A DNA stretch of 64,000 nucleotides from Spinellus fusiger (GCA_025094145.1 JALLLS010000073.1:1-64000); one strand, 5' to 3'. Shown: positions 13,626-26,121, counted from the first letter of the stretch. Notes: generated by a model from the sequence alone, not told the origin. Numbers and translations are program-made.

Positions 13626-15138
13626 ATGTCTCTTGCTAGTACACAGGAGGAGAGTCTTCCCAACTTCTCTTCTCCCTACAGTGTCGATACTATTGACCAA
13701 ATACCTACACCCATACTGAACGCCCTAGTGACACTGGGACCTGTACTGCACTCACTGGTCAAACTCATCCGAATCATCACATGGCAAGGACCCTATGCAC
13801 TCTCTGCACTGGCCATCCTCCTGTGGATTATTACATGCCTACGGACACAGACAGTATTACAATGTCTTCCTCTTGTGATAGTGTTGAAACTGGCCCGAGA
13901 CTGGCTCAATGTACGTATGCTGCGTTCACTCCGAGAGACATTTGAGAGGAAGCGACAGAAGAAAGTGCCCAAGACCAAAGTGCCACTCCAGGAAGAAGCA
14001 CTCCAAAAGGATGAAAAAGAGGACATGGTGAGACGCAAAATAAGACCCCAGAATCAAGTGCTGTTGGATGATACACTGCATGATCTTATGGTACTGCAGC
14101 AGTGGGTGGCCCATCTACAGCAGGAGATCAACTCTCTTCTTGTCTATTTAGATGGCACCCAGTCAGAGTGCATTGTGGCTGTGCTTGGTATTCTAGTGTA
14201 TGCATGGCCCGTGTGGTGGCTGTTGGTGTGGTGGTTAGGGACTCATGCAGCAGTGGCATTGATAGGCGTGGTAGTGCTGTTGAGACCCTCTCCCTATTAC
14301 CAGGTAGCCAAAAGAAGTGTCCAGCGCAACCGAGTCCTATGCTGTCTAGTGTCTTCTTTGTATGGCTATTCCATTGCCCTGCTGTCCTATGGTCTGTTGA
14401 AACCCCTGATCAATACAAAGAGCATTGGCATCTGGCAGAGTGTGTGTGAGTGGTACAGTCATATCAGAGGACGTGGCAGAGAAGAAAAGCGTAAGGCAGA
14501 ACAGTCTATTATGAGTGCCCATACCTTGGTGAATGGACCTGCCAAGAGCGAGATGATATTTCAGTTCGAGGTGTATGAAAACCAAGTAAAATAGAGAAGA
14601 AGAAAGAGAAGAAGAAGAAAAAAGAGAGAAAAAAAAGAGAGAGAAAAGAGGAGTGAGAAGGGGGAGGGAGAGATAGGCAGTGTGCTGTTCTTGCTACTGA
14701 CATGGTGATTAGAGATGGTGGTTAGGCATGGGATGGACTACAAACATGATGTCTAGTGAGCGTACTGCATGGTAAGTTACAAGGTTCCCCCTCATGGCTT
14801 CACTTGTAATAACAATGGCTAGGACGGACAACCAACTCATGGCAATTATGTCCAAGGAGAAGTTTGATCTCCCTGAATCAACAGAAGCCAAACACAGTCA
14901 GGGTGCTATTACCAAACAGTGGACTTGGGTAGACTCTGACTGGTGGGTAGACATGACTGGAGAACTCTATTCCAAAGTGGATAAAAATGGCTGGTCTTAT
15001 GGCAATAATGCATGGCAGCAATGGAGTGGATCTGCTGGCATCAATACCTACACTCGGTGTCGTCGGTGGTGTCGTCGAGCCCGTCTTATTGAGCGCCACA
15101 CAAGTCTTGTTGAGCGTACATCTCACTCAAGTGACTAG
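13626..15138 (+). CDS. Pex24/Pex30-family membrane peroxin with DysF domain
   Basis: Fungal proteins of this family sit in peroxisomal or ER membranes and control peroxisome number and lipid-droplet contact sites. Three exons (13626-14585, 14713-14771, 14823-15138) give 444 codons plus a stop in one frame. Residues about 1-130 hold TPILNALVTLGPVLHSLVKL and a hydrophobic stretch (ALSALAILLWIITCL). After a basic linker, about residues 205-300 hold paired long hydrophobic segments (AVLGILVYAWPVWWLLVWWL). The C-terminus has both DysF motifs: FQFEVYENQ joined by splicing to RWWLGMGW, and GWSYGNNAWQQW followed by TRCRRWCRRAR. The frame is open upstream to 13455, but the T-rich run before 13626 looks like 5' UTR, so the Met of MSLASTQEES was chosen. 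The first intron is unusually purine-rich. Which paralogue (Pex24, 28-32) it is cannot be told. Confidence 0.82.
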
Positions 15139-15620
15139 ACAAGGCAATCTGGTGTGTCTTGGTGTGTCGATTCACAACAATGGTTGATTGAAGGATTCTC
15201 AGTCAATGGAAGCTTATTGTTGTGTGCTTGTACTATTTACATTGCATTAGATTTAGCATGAAAATCCTTATGAAAAAATAAAAATAATTCTCATGAGAAA
15301 AAGAAAGAAAGAAAAAAAGAATTGAATAGTAATAATAACTAACTTTGGATAGAATGAATATATTATAGTATGACCTTCACCCATGAATACATAACACTGT
15401 ATAAATGTATATATCAATATCAATATAAATATAAATATAAATATATTAAGAGATTATTTATCGAGTCATACCCTCAAGGTAAACGTTAGAATGCTTTGAT
15501 GAGAAATGAGAAATGGGAAATAGAGATAACTACGAATATAAATACGAATATGCAGTGTTTTAAGATGAATATAGAGGAACAATGTACAGCTTCTTGTGTC
15601 TACAGAAGATGAGAATGGCT
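15139..15620. other. Convergent 3' intergenic region
   Basis: AT-rich spacer between the peroxin and TBC gene 3' ends. It contains short repeats (AAATATAAATATAAAT near 15425-15445 and a GAGAAATGAGAAATGGGAAAT run near 15501-15521). No gene seen. Confidence 0.55.
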
Positions 15621-18402
15621 CTACTTGTACTTTCCCAAGCCCTTTAGGCCACTCAAACCGTGACTGGCATTGCTTTCACCGACCATTAGGTTCTTGAAAC
15701 CATGCTCAAAAGGCAATCCCATCGTCGTAGCATCACTACTTGTGCTTGCCTTTTTAGCATACTTTTTAATATCAGTTTTGGAGAGTTTGATTCGAAAGGC
15801 TGCCTCCAGTAATACATCTGGGCCCAGGTACTTGTGAGGAATATGCAGCAGAAACCCAAGGAGTTCTGAATTTGATGGACATGAATTGATTAAGTGGTCT
15901 AGTGGCATAGTTAAGTCCAATGGATGTTTGATTAGATCTATGGAGGCTTATGGTGGCCTGGATTTACCTTTACAGATGTCCAGGATGGCTAAACTAATAC
16001 GGTAGAATACCTTGACACCTAGTAGAAATATAGCTTGTTTAAACACACAGGCCTACAAACAAGTGAAAATACCTTCAAAGTAGAATACATCCCACACACG
16101 CAGTACCGATTGCCATGGAAGGGCCATTGTAAATGCAGTCAAAAACCACTGTGCAATGTACATGATGGGAGTAATATCATTTACTTCCTATATAATGGGA
16201 TACCGTACAGAGTGAGTCATATGTAGACCAAGTGGATCATTAGGTAGGTGAATAGATCCTTCCAATCCATTCATCTCTCGCCTTACCAAGTGTTGTGCTA
16301 GTTTTGGGAAATGATCATTTAACAATTGTCCAATAATATAGGCATCAATTCTTATTTGTGAGAGAGTGGGTGTAAAGTATCCATTCATATAGCGGTCGAG
16401 AGTAGCCACCATCAAGTAAAATGCATCCTACATACATACAAGTTATTCTCCATGTTTCCTCCCATAGACAGACATTGCTCAACCTACTTCTACTGGCATA
16501 TGCATTAACATACAGCCTGCTAATCTCCCCATGCCTTGGCAATACCCAAGCTGTGGATTATGTTGCGAGTATGCCTTTAGAATATTCCCAAGATCCAATT
16601 GGCCCTGTCCATTGACTTCACTGAACTGACTATGGTCTGGATAACACCGGGCTATATCTCTCTCAATCACATTGTACATCTCTGTAGGTGGACGCTTCAC
16701 AAGTCCCTAATACAAGAATACCAAGGTGAGAGGTTTCCTCCTCATCCTACTCTCTCATCACACCCATTACCTCATAATAGCCTCTCTTCTTATAATCAGA
16801 ACTTCCTGCTAAGAATTGCCATGCCCGTGCCCGCACGGAAGTAGGGATTCCGCTTCGTACCAGTTTCTTAAGCTTGGCATCCTTTTTAGCTGTGCCAGCA
16901 TCTAATTTCCCAACAATAAGCAGCCATTTTGCTTCTCTTTCACGGTAGGCCTTCATTGATTTTGCTGAGGTATTGGATCTAGGGTGAAGGTGTGAGTGCA
17001 CTATCTATGGGTCTTTTAGTTGTACCTCATCAATCCATGTCCTGATCCGTCTTTCTTGGGATCCAAAATAAACCCGTATTCATCCACAGAATTACTCGAG
17101 GCATCTGTTAATAGACCCTTGCCTCGTGTGGATCTATTCTCCCTCTCGTCGACATCACCCTCGTCATCTCCATCATTTAATTGATCCTCCTCGTTGTTTG
17201 TACTAGCACGAGAAGGGCCGTTTCCTTTTGCATTGACAGACTGAGTGCGCAAAACAGTTGCACTCTGTGTACTGTGCTGTGATATGGAACTGCGGGAGGC
17301 TCTAACCATACTAATGGAGGGATGCAGGGTCAATGTCTGGGCCGCATGCTGTTGCTGTTGCTGTGCATACGTATACATGCCATGAGGTTTGCCCACCTGT
17401 TCTTCTTCCGAGTCGTCTGAGTAATCCTCATTGAGGGCAGACGTATCAAACAGTGCTGGACTCTTCTCTGTATCAGCGCCCAGTACAGATTGAGTTGAGG
17501 AAGACGCATTGTTATGCAGTCTATTATGCCCGTGAGGAGAGCTCTGTAATGGTGAGGTGACTGAGATGTGGGTGGTTGAGCTTTCAAAACTAGAGCGCTG
17601 TGGCCATGGCTTTTCATGCAGTGAAGAAGAGTAGTTTTCTGATACTGAAGAATAAGACTGTATTGAATGCCGTGGTTGAAATCCGTCTCCCTCCTGACGT
17701 CCTCTGTCCCGTTTCTGCTCCTCATGAGATGTTCTTACACCGTACGATTCAAAGTCTGTTGTCTGACTTGCTGCAGAATAGCGTCCACTGTACGATTGAT
17801 CCATGGCAAACTCTAGATCAGCATCCAGAGACTCCAGCACACGTGGATCAAGCTCAACAAAATGAACACTTTCTGCATTGAATTTCCCAATGACACCTTC
17901 GCAGTATCCCTAAACATGGAGGCTTAATCAATGTCTGTTGTTGTTGTTGGTGTTGGCTGTTGGCTGTTGTTGGCTTACCAGATAGATATCGTCTTCTACA
18001 TGCTTAAGTACAATAATGCGTTCACCTGTTCAATCTACAAATAAGTTGCTATTCTTTCTCTTTTCTTTTCTCTAGCTATTCATTGAGGGGGATGTCGTAT
18101 TATCTGTCTATCTTGCCTGAAAGATACATCAAATCTTCGGGTGTTTCTGCAAGAACATCCTCTTTGGACACACAGGCACCCAATCCACCTAATAGAAATC
18201 CATTGAGTCAATCCCATGTCTGCTTGTTTCCGAGTTTACCTTGTTCTGCAAAGGCCTTCAAGTCTGACAAGGACATGGCGTCAATGTCGATCGGTGCGTG
18301 GTCCATGGCATCAGAAGGATCTTTAAGCAGCCTGGCAATCCTCCTATTGATCTCATCAAAATCGGCTGAAGTGTGTCGTGTTGTTTTCATGCCCATAGCC
18401 AA
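15621..18402 (-). CDS. TBC-domain Rab GTPase-activating protein with SH3-like segment
   Basis: TBC proteins speed GTP hydrolysis by Rab GTPases in membrane traffic. On the minus strand the N-terminus is helical (MAMGMKTTRHTSADFDEINR). An SH3-like stretch follows (ERIIVLKHVEDDIYLGYCEG), then a long low-complexity Ser/Gln-rich acidic linker (about 17016-17840). The TBC domain follows: RSGIPTSVRARAWQFLAG, the arginine-finger block IERDIARCYPDH, the glutamine-finger block YCQGMGRLAG, and RYMNGYFTPTLSQIRIDAY with later helices. The C-terminal exon (15621-15920) ends GLKGLGKYK. Both catalytic fingers are present, so it should be active. Several short introns interrupt it. The Rab target cannot be predicted. 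The start could be 18402 or the second Met three codons on. Confidence 0.85.
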
Positions 18403-18865
18403 TATGCCGACAGTTCTATTGTTTGTGGAAAAGAGACAAACAGATGCAAGTCAGCCGAAAAGGGAATAAAGAGTGTGCTGTCTTTTAAAAGTCCGTTATT
18501 GAGGTGGTTACGGTACAGGAGTGTATCCTAAAATTAGATAATTGGGAATTGAATGAGACGATCCCGGATCTGAAAATTAGACAATGCAAGAGAGGAAAGC
18601 AGGCAAATCAATGAACAATTATGGACACAATAGATAAATTTGTCCAGAAATGATATTTTAATGGACTATTTTGTTGTTGAGAGCTGCTTCATCTAATATA
18701 AGCTCATAGATGAGGCGTATGATTATGTCTACCTTTATAGTAAATCAGAAATAGGTTGGATTTTGTCTTTATTATCTGTAGTTAAGAAAGGTTTTAATGG
18801 GTAGGGAGAAGATCAGAGTAATGTCTGACACATATCTGCCATCTGCCTATAGAATTGTGTATGTA
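18403..18865. promoter_or_regulatory. 5' region of the TBC gene
   Basis: Upstream sequence of the minus-strand TBC gene, part of the roughly 1-kb divergent spacer to the STRIP gene. No named element was found; the role is inferred from position. Confidence 0.4.
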
Positions 18866-19065
18866 TTTATCTAATTGTGTTTATCTAGTTGTGTTTATCT
18901 AGTTGTGTTTATCTAGTTGTGTTTATCTAGTTGTGTTTATCTAGTTGTATCTATCTAGCTGTATCTATCTAGTTGTATCTATCTAGTTGTATCTATCTAG
19001 TTGTATCTAGTTGTATCTATCTAACTATATCTATCTAACTATATTTATCTAACTATATTTATATA
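18866..19065 (+). repeat. 15-bp minisatellite, about 13 units
   Basis: The unit starts as GTTGTGTTTATCTAG, shifts to GTTGTATCTATCTAG and ends as ACTATATCTATCTA-type units. Sequence changes step by step along the array, as expected from unequal exchange. It lies between two divergent genes. It is not a CRISPR array, since there are no unique spacers. Confidence 0.9.
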
Positions 19066-19415
19066 GGGAATGGATAGACAAAAGAACACTCCAGAGCAGT
19101 CGTAAGATGTCTATCAGCAAAAGGACAGTGACTAAGGACTGAGCCAATCGTATTGCCATTCTAATGCCATGCCTACTAAAGCAATAGCCACAGGAAGACA
19201 GGAGAAAGAACAAAAGGAGTTTCCATCGTTACTGTCTATATCGGGTGGGTGTTACTGTCCACGATCCCACAAAACTACTCATTGATTCGTCTGATGATTC
19301 ATGGTGTCTCCAGACTGTAAGACAAACAGCGCATTGACTCAACGTGACCTTCCTTCCCTGAGATCAAGTCACAAACGTCCCTTGACCCTCCATTGTTCAT
19401 GCCTTGTTGGACCTC

Positions 19416-22400
19416 ATGTTGCAAGGAAAACCAGCAAAAGAACGCCAACACCAGGATCCTTTATTAACACCGGGTCATATCAAACAGATAGTAAAAAACC
19501 TTCCTAGCAAACAAAAGGTAGCGTAGTTACTGTACACAGCACTAGGACTTATGGCCATAGCACTCTCATGACAAGTACCAGTACCAAGACACTGAGTCCC
19601 TGCAACAGGAGATTGATGAATTCTTCAACTATATAGAAGCAACTCAGGAACTGCCAACCTATAGAGAAGAGTATCGCCGCCACTCTTCACAGTGTAAGAC
19701 ATTGACTCTTCTTACACTGTGCATACTATGGAACTCATCCCTCTACTATAGTATGGCCTACAATGACAAGCACACAGCAAAAGAGAAGCATCGACCTACT
19801 ATTGAACCAGCTGGAGTGTCTGGAGACAGAAAAGCGTATTATAGCAGCTAAACAACTCATGTACATTGCTCTTGGTAAGTAATATTGTTATTGTTATGGG
19901 AATTCAAGCCTATTCAATAAAGAGGATTCTATGCATAGGCTGTTTGGGTGATAATGCAACCTGCTGTGAGGAGTACTTGGACATGATCTCTGCCAATAAT
20001 CAACTGTTGTATGCATCCGGCGCACTTTCTCTCTTCTATCAGGCACTCACAAGAGCCTATGCCAAGCAGGACCCACACAGGTAAAGTGTCTACTCTGCAC
20101 TAAGAATATTTACTAAGCAACTCATTCGACATGGACTAAAGTCAACAGAACACAGGAACAGAGATTTCCTTGGTAGCGAGTGTTGAAATTGACCTTTGCT
20201 TCTCTTTAATGTACCTCTTGATTGAGTCCTGTCGACGTATTGAAGCATTGCAAGAGGACTTGAGTAGGTAGTTCTTATATGGAAAGAGAGAAAGAGTCCT
20301 CAACAACAGGCATAGGAATGTTGACACCAAAGATCGTGGCATTCCTCTTTTCAGTGGTATCTCAATTAAGAGAAAAACATGTCAAGGCATCCCCCTTTAA
20401 AAAGGTAAGCCCGTGGAAAGAAGAGAGAGAGAGAGACCAACGTATGGGTTTAGTTGATACTGTTACTATGGAAAACAATATTGGCAGCCTTTGGAGGCAT
20501 TGAGAAGCCAAAGACACTGAAAAATTATGCCAAGATACTGAGTGGATTCTATTTTGAAGATAAAGGTAAGATATCTATAGTCATTGCTATGGCATGGACA
20601 TCCCTATTGATAAGCACTATGAATAGACATTATCGCAAAATGCACTCCTCTTGACCTATATCATTTCCAGAATGAAAGCATCACAAAGTTCCCAGGATAT
20701 ACCCCACCCGAATGCCCCCTTTTTGCTTCTGGATCTCTTACAATGAAGGCTACATCTGCTTTGGCTACAGCTATGGGCATTGCCTCTGCCACAGCATCCA
20801 CCGAGTTACCCTACCAAGCACTGTTTCCTCCTAAACAAAGTCAGACCTCCAACCAGACCTCCACTAAGAAACAACAGCAAGCTAACAACCTTTTTTCTTC
20901 TCATACACCCATTGTTGTACCTCCTTTGGCTGGGTCACAGCACAGCCTACCCAAGAGTATTATAGAAGCAGGCGAACTATACATCGAAAACATGCATTAT
21001 TCTCTTTCTACTTATCAGATCATCCAAGAAAGAGAAAAGGCAGTGAACAAATGGCAGTTTCAAAGAAACATATCGACAGAAAAGCCTATAGATCGATCGG
21101 CAGTACCAGACAATGTACTAACGATATTCGATACTTTTGAACATTTCTATGTAAGTTACATTGACTAGTGCACACACTACCAAATCCTGTCACTTATTCT
21201 ATCCACGGAAGAGTAAAATGGTACCAGAACTTCAGAATATTATCATTGTGCTTCTCAAGTTACTACTATCCACTGTCGCCAATCCAAGACTATCTAAAAC
21301 AGAGACACTTGATAATACTGATAATACTCGTAACAGTGAAATCATATCAAAGGCCATTTCTGCCATTGTCATTCTGCTTCTCAAGTGGACCAAGCTATCA
21401 CGTAAATAGAGACAGTTACACTTGAAAGGAGGATACTGGTGCTTATACATCCTTATTTCTTGTGTGTTATTAGATGCTCTGAAGTTTGAGTATATATCTC
21501 AACTACTTGTTGATTCAGGATGTTTATTGCTGGTGCTGAAAGTACTTGGGTTGCATGACAGTACTATTACCGTTGCTGCTCAAACAGATCAAGCACAGCA
21601 TGGGTAAATGAGAAAGGGAGAAACAAGAAGAAAGAAAGAAAAATGGTTCAACTTACAGCCACTTAGTGTGTTTTGTCGTTTTAATCCAATAGATCCACCT
21701 GCTCTTGATGATACAAGTGAAGAAGTGTATACAAACCAAAGAAATATGTTCTGGACTATCAACTTTCTACGCATAATTCAAATGCTTACAAAGAGAAAGA
21801 CCAACCGAGTGATGCTGTTGGTTCAATACAAATCCTCGGTAAGTCATTCAGTGGGAGATATGCTTTTATTGATCTAGATCCAAACACAAACAGGCTATTC
21901 TTAAGCGTATGTTGCGAATATCTCATCCTATGCTTTCACTTTATAATTTAAAATTATTGAAGAGTCAAGTACCCTACCTTGGAAGAAAGTGGCGCTCAGG
22001 TACTTTATTCTTTCAGGGGGAGAAAAGAAAAGATATGATTTTGTATTTATTCATGTCTTTTACATATGCTCTTACAGTCAACGTAAAGATTATATCTGCT
22101 ATTTATTTACGCTGCCATACAGTACTCCGAGACGACTGGATTTCCAAAACAGATACAGACATAAACATAGAAGATGGAATGGTAATGTATTATGTTCTTC
22201 TATTTTAATGGGCAGTGTGTTATTATTATTACATATTATTTATCTTCATGTCCATCTAGGCTCAAGAGATCAATATAAGAATACTGATTCGGATGTACCA
22301 TGGACAGCGCTACCTACCTAGCATGTTGCCTATTCTAGATGAAGCCAACACACTCACTTTTAATTCACATGAGCCCATCTCCACTGATCATGAAGACTAC

Positions 22401-22850
22401 TTTTCTAACAGTAACAGCGTAGGTGATCTTGATCCTGAATTCGTGGAGAACTACGAAGCATGGCTAGCATCTGAAGTCTATATGAATGAAGATGAAGATG
22501 AAGAAGAAACAGACACTCCACCAACAAAGTCCTATGATCTAGGCACACCGATTCCCTCTCCTGTGCTGAATGCTACCTCTTCCTCTTCTGCTAAACTTTC
22601 TGAAGATATCCAGAAACTCTACAACGAAGAAATGCATTATGAGTTTTATGAGTCTGATGCTGGTGCTGGTGCTGGTGCTGGTGCTAGTACGAGCAAGGTA
22701 TCCCAGCATCAGGACATAGATCACTTAATGCAAGACACCGTACAAGGTTCAACATGGTATCAAGATGCATTTACTATGCGATTGCAAAAAGTAGAGAAAA
22801 GGACTGTTGAACGATGGACAGCCATGGCGTCAGAAAGAGATGGTTTTTAA
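19416..22850 (+). CDS. FAR11: Far11/STRIP-family subunit of the STRIPAK complex
   Basis: STRIP/Far11 proteins scaffold the striatin-PP2A-kinase (STRIPAK) complex, which acts in hyphal fusion, development and cell-cycle recovery. The proposed start (ATG 19416, MLQGKPAKERQ) leads to TPGHIKQIVKNLPSKQK and, across a 43-bp intron, to QYQDTESLQQEIDEFFNYIE. That is the N1221 start, followed by SIDLLLNQLECLE and AAKQLMYIALG. The C-terminal half holds the most diagnostic block: RIIQMLTKRKTNRVMLLVQY, then LKRMLRISHPMLSLYNLKLL, KSQVPYLGRKWR and LRDDW, then the FVENYEAWLASEVY motif. The end is an acidic and Gly/Ala-repeat tail (AGAGAGAGAST). At least ten short introns are implied. The N-terminus is the least certain part; an in-frame TGA at 19384 supports a start downstream of it. 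Confidence 0.8.
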
Positions 22851-23224
22851 ATCTTCAGAATGAAAATGATACATATAAAATGTGAATATAAAACAATAAC
22901 CAAAGAGAGGGAGGGAGAGGGAGAGGGAGAGATTTGTTTTTATACAGAGACTTTAGCTTGGTCTTTTCAACCAAGGAGAAGGATGTGTGTGTTTGGTTAG
23001 AAACAAGAAAAGAACTATCCGTTATTATCAAAGCGAGTAGTACAATCTATCTAACAAAACAAAACAAAACAAAACAAAACAAAAAATGAAAACTCTATAC
23101 TGAGTAATATATACTTGATAGACAATAGTAACTCTATTGAATACAAATAGGCACAATTCTATTATGAATTACAGCAATCACACTTAATTGTATAAATATA
23201 TAAAGTGACCAACAAAATAATAAC
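22851..23224. other. STRIP 3' flank with simple repeats
   Basis: Contains a GAGGGAGAGG purine run (about 22904-22933) and an AAAAC pentamer array (about 23057-23085). No gene recognised. Confidence 0.6.
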
Positions 23225-24230
23225 ATGCACTATTTTTCATTTTTCATTACACTTCTTTTTCTTATAATGTCTATACTAGCAAATACTGTAAACATCTTTG
23301 TCAAAATAGCTGAGATGTATAAGTATACCAGCACCAAGATTCATTCAGCCATCCTGCACGATGTGCTGAACATAAACTCTACTATGGCCGAGGCATCTCG
23401 AATTTTTAGTATGCCTCCCACTACTGTATGGGTCATTGTGAAGCACTTCAAGGAGATAGGCTTGGTAGTACCTTCACCCAAGAGTGGATTTAAGAGAAAT
23501 TTGGACGACAGGGCTCTCTGGTATTTGAGAAGAACTGTTGTGGAGGATCCCGAACAAGACAAGAAATCCATCAGGACAAGCATGACTATCAAGGTCTCAA
23601 GACTAACTTTAAAGAGGTACCTTGATGAAAGGGGCTTCTATTCACTCAGTCCAGTGGTAAAACTTTTTATTAAAAAGAAGAGCATAGAGTTTTGATTCTA
23701 GTAGGCCCAAGAGCATATCAACTGGACCCATGAGCAGTGGTAAGAGGTCGTCTGGTCTGATGAGTCCAGGGTGGAGCTCATGAGCTATGACAGGGAGTAA
23801 AATTCATGATGACATATTATAGCATTTAATCCCGAGAATGATATGGAAACAAGGAGGTTTGGAGGTGGTGAAGTGATGGTATGTGTTGTTTTAATGAGGG
23901 AGGGTGCTTGGAGATTGATAGTATTAGAATAAGATAAACTCCAACAAGTACCGTTGTGTCTTGGGAGATATCTACTGCCATGAACTTGAGTCTTTTTATC
24001 ATAAACCCTGGAGTCAGTTACCGCCTACATGAAGACAATGCTAGACATCATAAGAATAAGGCAACTCGATTGAATAGATAGTATAGTAATGACTCTTTAA
24101 TGGCCCTTGAAATATTGATCTTAATCTAATTGAGTATCTGTGGACTTAATTGAAGATCATTAGGAAGAACAGAATAGTATATTCCACCAAACAGAAGTTG
24201 GAGGCTGCCCTGATGCTGGAATGGTGTAAT
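23225..24230 (+). pseudogene. Tc1-like transposase relic, interrupted at its 3' end
   Basis: Plus-strand sequence reads an HTH domain (MYKYTSTKIHSAILHDVLNI, EASRIFSMPPTTVWVIVKHF) with KRNLDDRALWYLRRTV. A damaged catalytic half follows: SSRVELMSY near 23765, HEDNARHHKNKAT near 24030, and a frame-shifted remnant of the PDLNPIEYLW block near 24100. It then ends KLEAALMLEWCN at a TA where another Tc1 element begins. The first catalytic Asp block and the frame are both broken. It is the same subfamily as the relic at 2015-2435. The true 5' end of the element was not found. Confidence 0.75.
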
Positions 24231-24231
24231 A

Positions 24232-24720
24232 CAGGGGCTTTCAAAATAATAAGGAAGATTTTTCATCTCCCGGTATACTTCTGTAATAAGAAATACTTAT
24301 TCTTTGTCATAAAAGCATACATTAATCACACACAGTAAAGACTTGAGAATTGGATGAAGTATAAAAAAAAAAGTCAACAGAATAATAAATACAGATTTAT
24401 TGGATGGAAACCTTTAATATTTGCTGTTTTCACCCTTGGCCTCTATCACAGCCCTACATCTCCAATGCATGCTGGCAATGAGGGTGTCTGTCACCTCTTT
24501 CTATATTTTACCCGATCCCAGCATCAGGGTAGCACCCAACTTCTACTTCTACTTGGTAGAATACACCCTCCTGTCCTTCCTGATAATCCTCTTGAGGGGG
24601 CCCCACAGATGCTCCATTGAATTGATATCAGTATTGCGAGGACCAGTAAGGAAGAGGTTCCTTGCTCGTGTGGGGTCTAGCATTGTCCTCCTGTAGGCAG
24701 AAACTGACTCTAGGGTTTAG
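24232..24720 (-). mobile_element. Truncated second copy of the 582-1949 Tc1-like element
   Basis: From 24232 the sequence follows the left end of the 582 element closely (CAGGGGCTTTCAAAATAATA, then the shared block through the HCMGD-type region near 24470). It also sits after a TA. The minus strand then reads a decayed catalytic end (LQEDNARPHTSKEP near 24690). No right inverted repeat was found downstream, so the copy is truncated. It is nested against the 3' end of the transposase relic at 23225-24230. Confidence 0.75.
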
Positions 24721-24959
24721 GAGAAAGAGAGACACCCGAGTTCATGGCAGTAAGCTGCTCCAAGTACAGTCATACAACATTCGTTAGTATACGATCCCAT
24801 AATTCATAAAATTTTAAACATGATTCATCTTCTTTTTACCACAGAATCACATTCCATTAAACAATCTTAAATGCCAAACACATAATCTTCAATTAAAAAC
24901 TCTAGAGTTTATAATAAGCTTAAAGACAGAGAGTAATAGGGTGTCTACTGGCTTAAAAG

Positions 24960-25390
24960 AAAAGAAAAGAGAAAATTACTCCGTGGGTGCCATTTCAAAG
25001 GTCATTGGCATTAGCAAGACTACTGTCCAGAATATCATTAGTAGAGTTAAGACTACTGGTACACCTCTACCAGATCCTAGTTCTGGTGCACACACAAAAA
25101 CTTAACGAGAGAGACCTCAGATAACTTGAAGCTATTTAAAGAGGGAACCCATTTGCCTCCTATAACTACATAAATTTGGAACTTATTGAACATCTCTGGA
25201 GCTGTCTTGATAAGCTTATCAATGACAAGAGGGCCGGTATAAAGAATATTGATGAGCTCAAGACAGCCTTAGAAGAAGCTTGGGGAAGATATCCACATTG
25301 ATATTGCCAAATATTTGGTGGGCTTAATGAAGGATTGCTGCCAGGCAGTTATTGATGCCAAAGGTGGCGCAACACCATGTTAAATAATTA
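24960..25390 (+). pseudogene. Third Tc1-like transposase relic with internal deletion
   Basis: An HTH part (KENYSVGAISKVIGISKTTV, then QNIISRVKTTGTPLPDPSSG) is followed within about 100 bp by the transposase C-terminus (NLELIEHLWSCLDKLI, KNIDELKTALEEAWG). The catalytic Asp region is missing. Stop codons interrupt the frame. The spelling differs from the other two Tc1-like groups here, so it is a third lineage. Confidence 0.7.
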
Positions 25391-25736
25391 ATATATTAAT
25401 ATATTAATATAAACACTATGTTAAACTAACTTTGTGTTGAATTTGAGGTCATTAGTATGTGTTTTGAGGTCGTAGCCTTTTTATCCGTGAAGCATGTTCT
25501 TTCTCAGGATTTCAAATATTAAAAATAGTATACTTTCTAATGCTGTGTGACTGTAGTATTGATTCATCCACTTAATAATTTTTATATGAGTACATGCCTT
25601 TCTATGCAGTAAGCCCGATGAACAAAGGAGTCTTATCTTGTTCTTTTGCTATATCAAGAAAAGGTGTACAATCATTTGCTCCCAGTCTGCCTACCTTTGG
25701 TGATGTATCCTTCTGATTTACAAGTAGTCAACATGG

Positions 25737-26121
25737 ATGCTGCTTGTTGGTGGGTTGTTTGGTGGGTTGGTTGGTATTTGCTGTTCCTTATCGTAATGTC
25801 AGCCTTTCAATAAATTCTTTGTTTCTCATACTTTCAGACTGGATGGATTTGGTCGATTGGATTGCAAGTAAATTGTTCGCTTGGTTCATATTAGGCATTC
25901 TGTCTTGTCAATCTATCATGCTCTTGACTCTGACTGAAATATGCTATGGCCCTGGTTATTGTTATCTGGCCTTGTACTGGCTTCTTCCTCTTTTTGTTTT
26001 GTTATATCTTATTCATTTTATTAGCTACTCTTCCTATTTTCTTTTCCAAATGCCACGCCTCATAATGCATCAGTCTATCCAACAAAGAATACAAAGAATA
26101 CCCAGATACTTGGGAATATAG
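25737..26121 (+). other. Possible small membrane-protein ORF, unrecognised
   Basis: An open frame from about 25744 to 26121 lacks an ATG at its start; the first Met in frame begins MDLVDWIASKLFAWFILG. From there it encodes roughly 93 residues with about three hydrophobic segments (LSCQSIMLLTL, YLALYWLLPLFVLLYLI) and a basic tail. A possible intron (about 25794-25838, GTAATG...TTTCAG) would fuse it to the upstream hydrophobic part. No family was recognised, and it may be a chance AT-rich frame. Confidence 0.25.

Noticed and set aside
18866..19065. CRISPR-like array
   Set aside because: Units are contiguous with no unique spacers, and the genome is eukaryotic.
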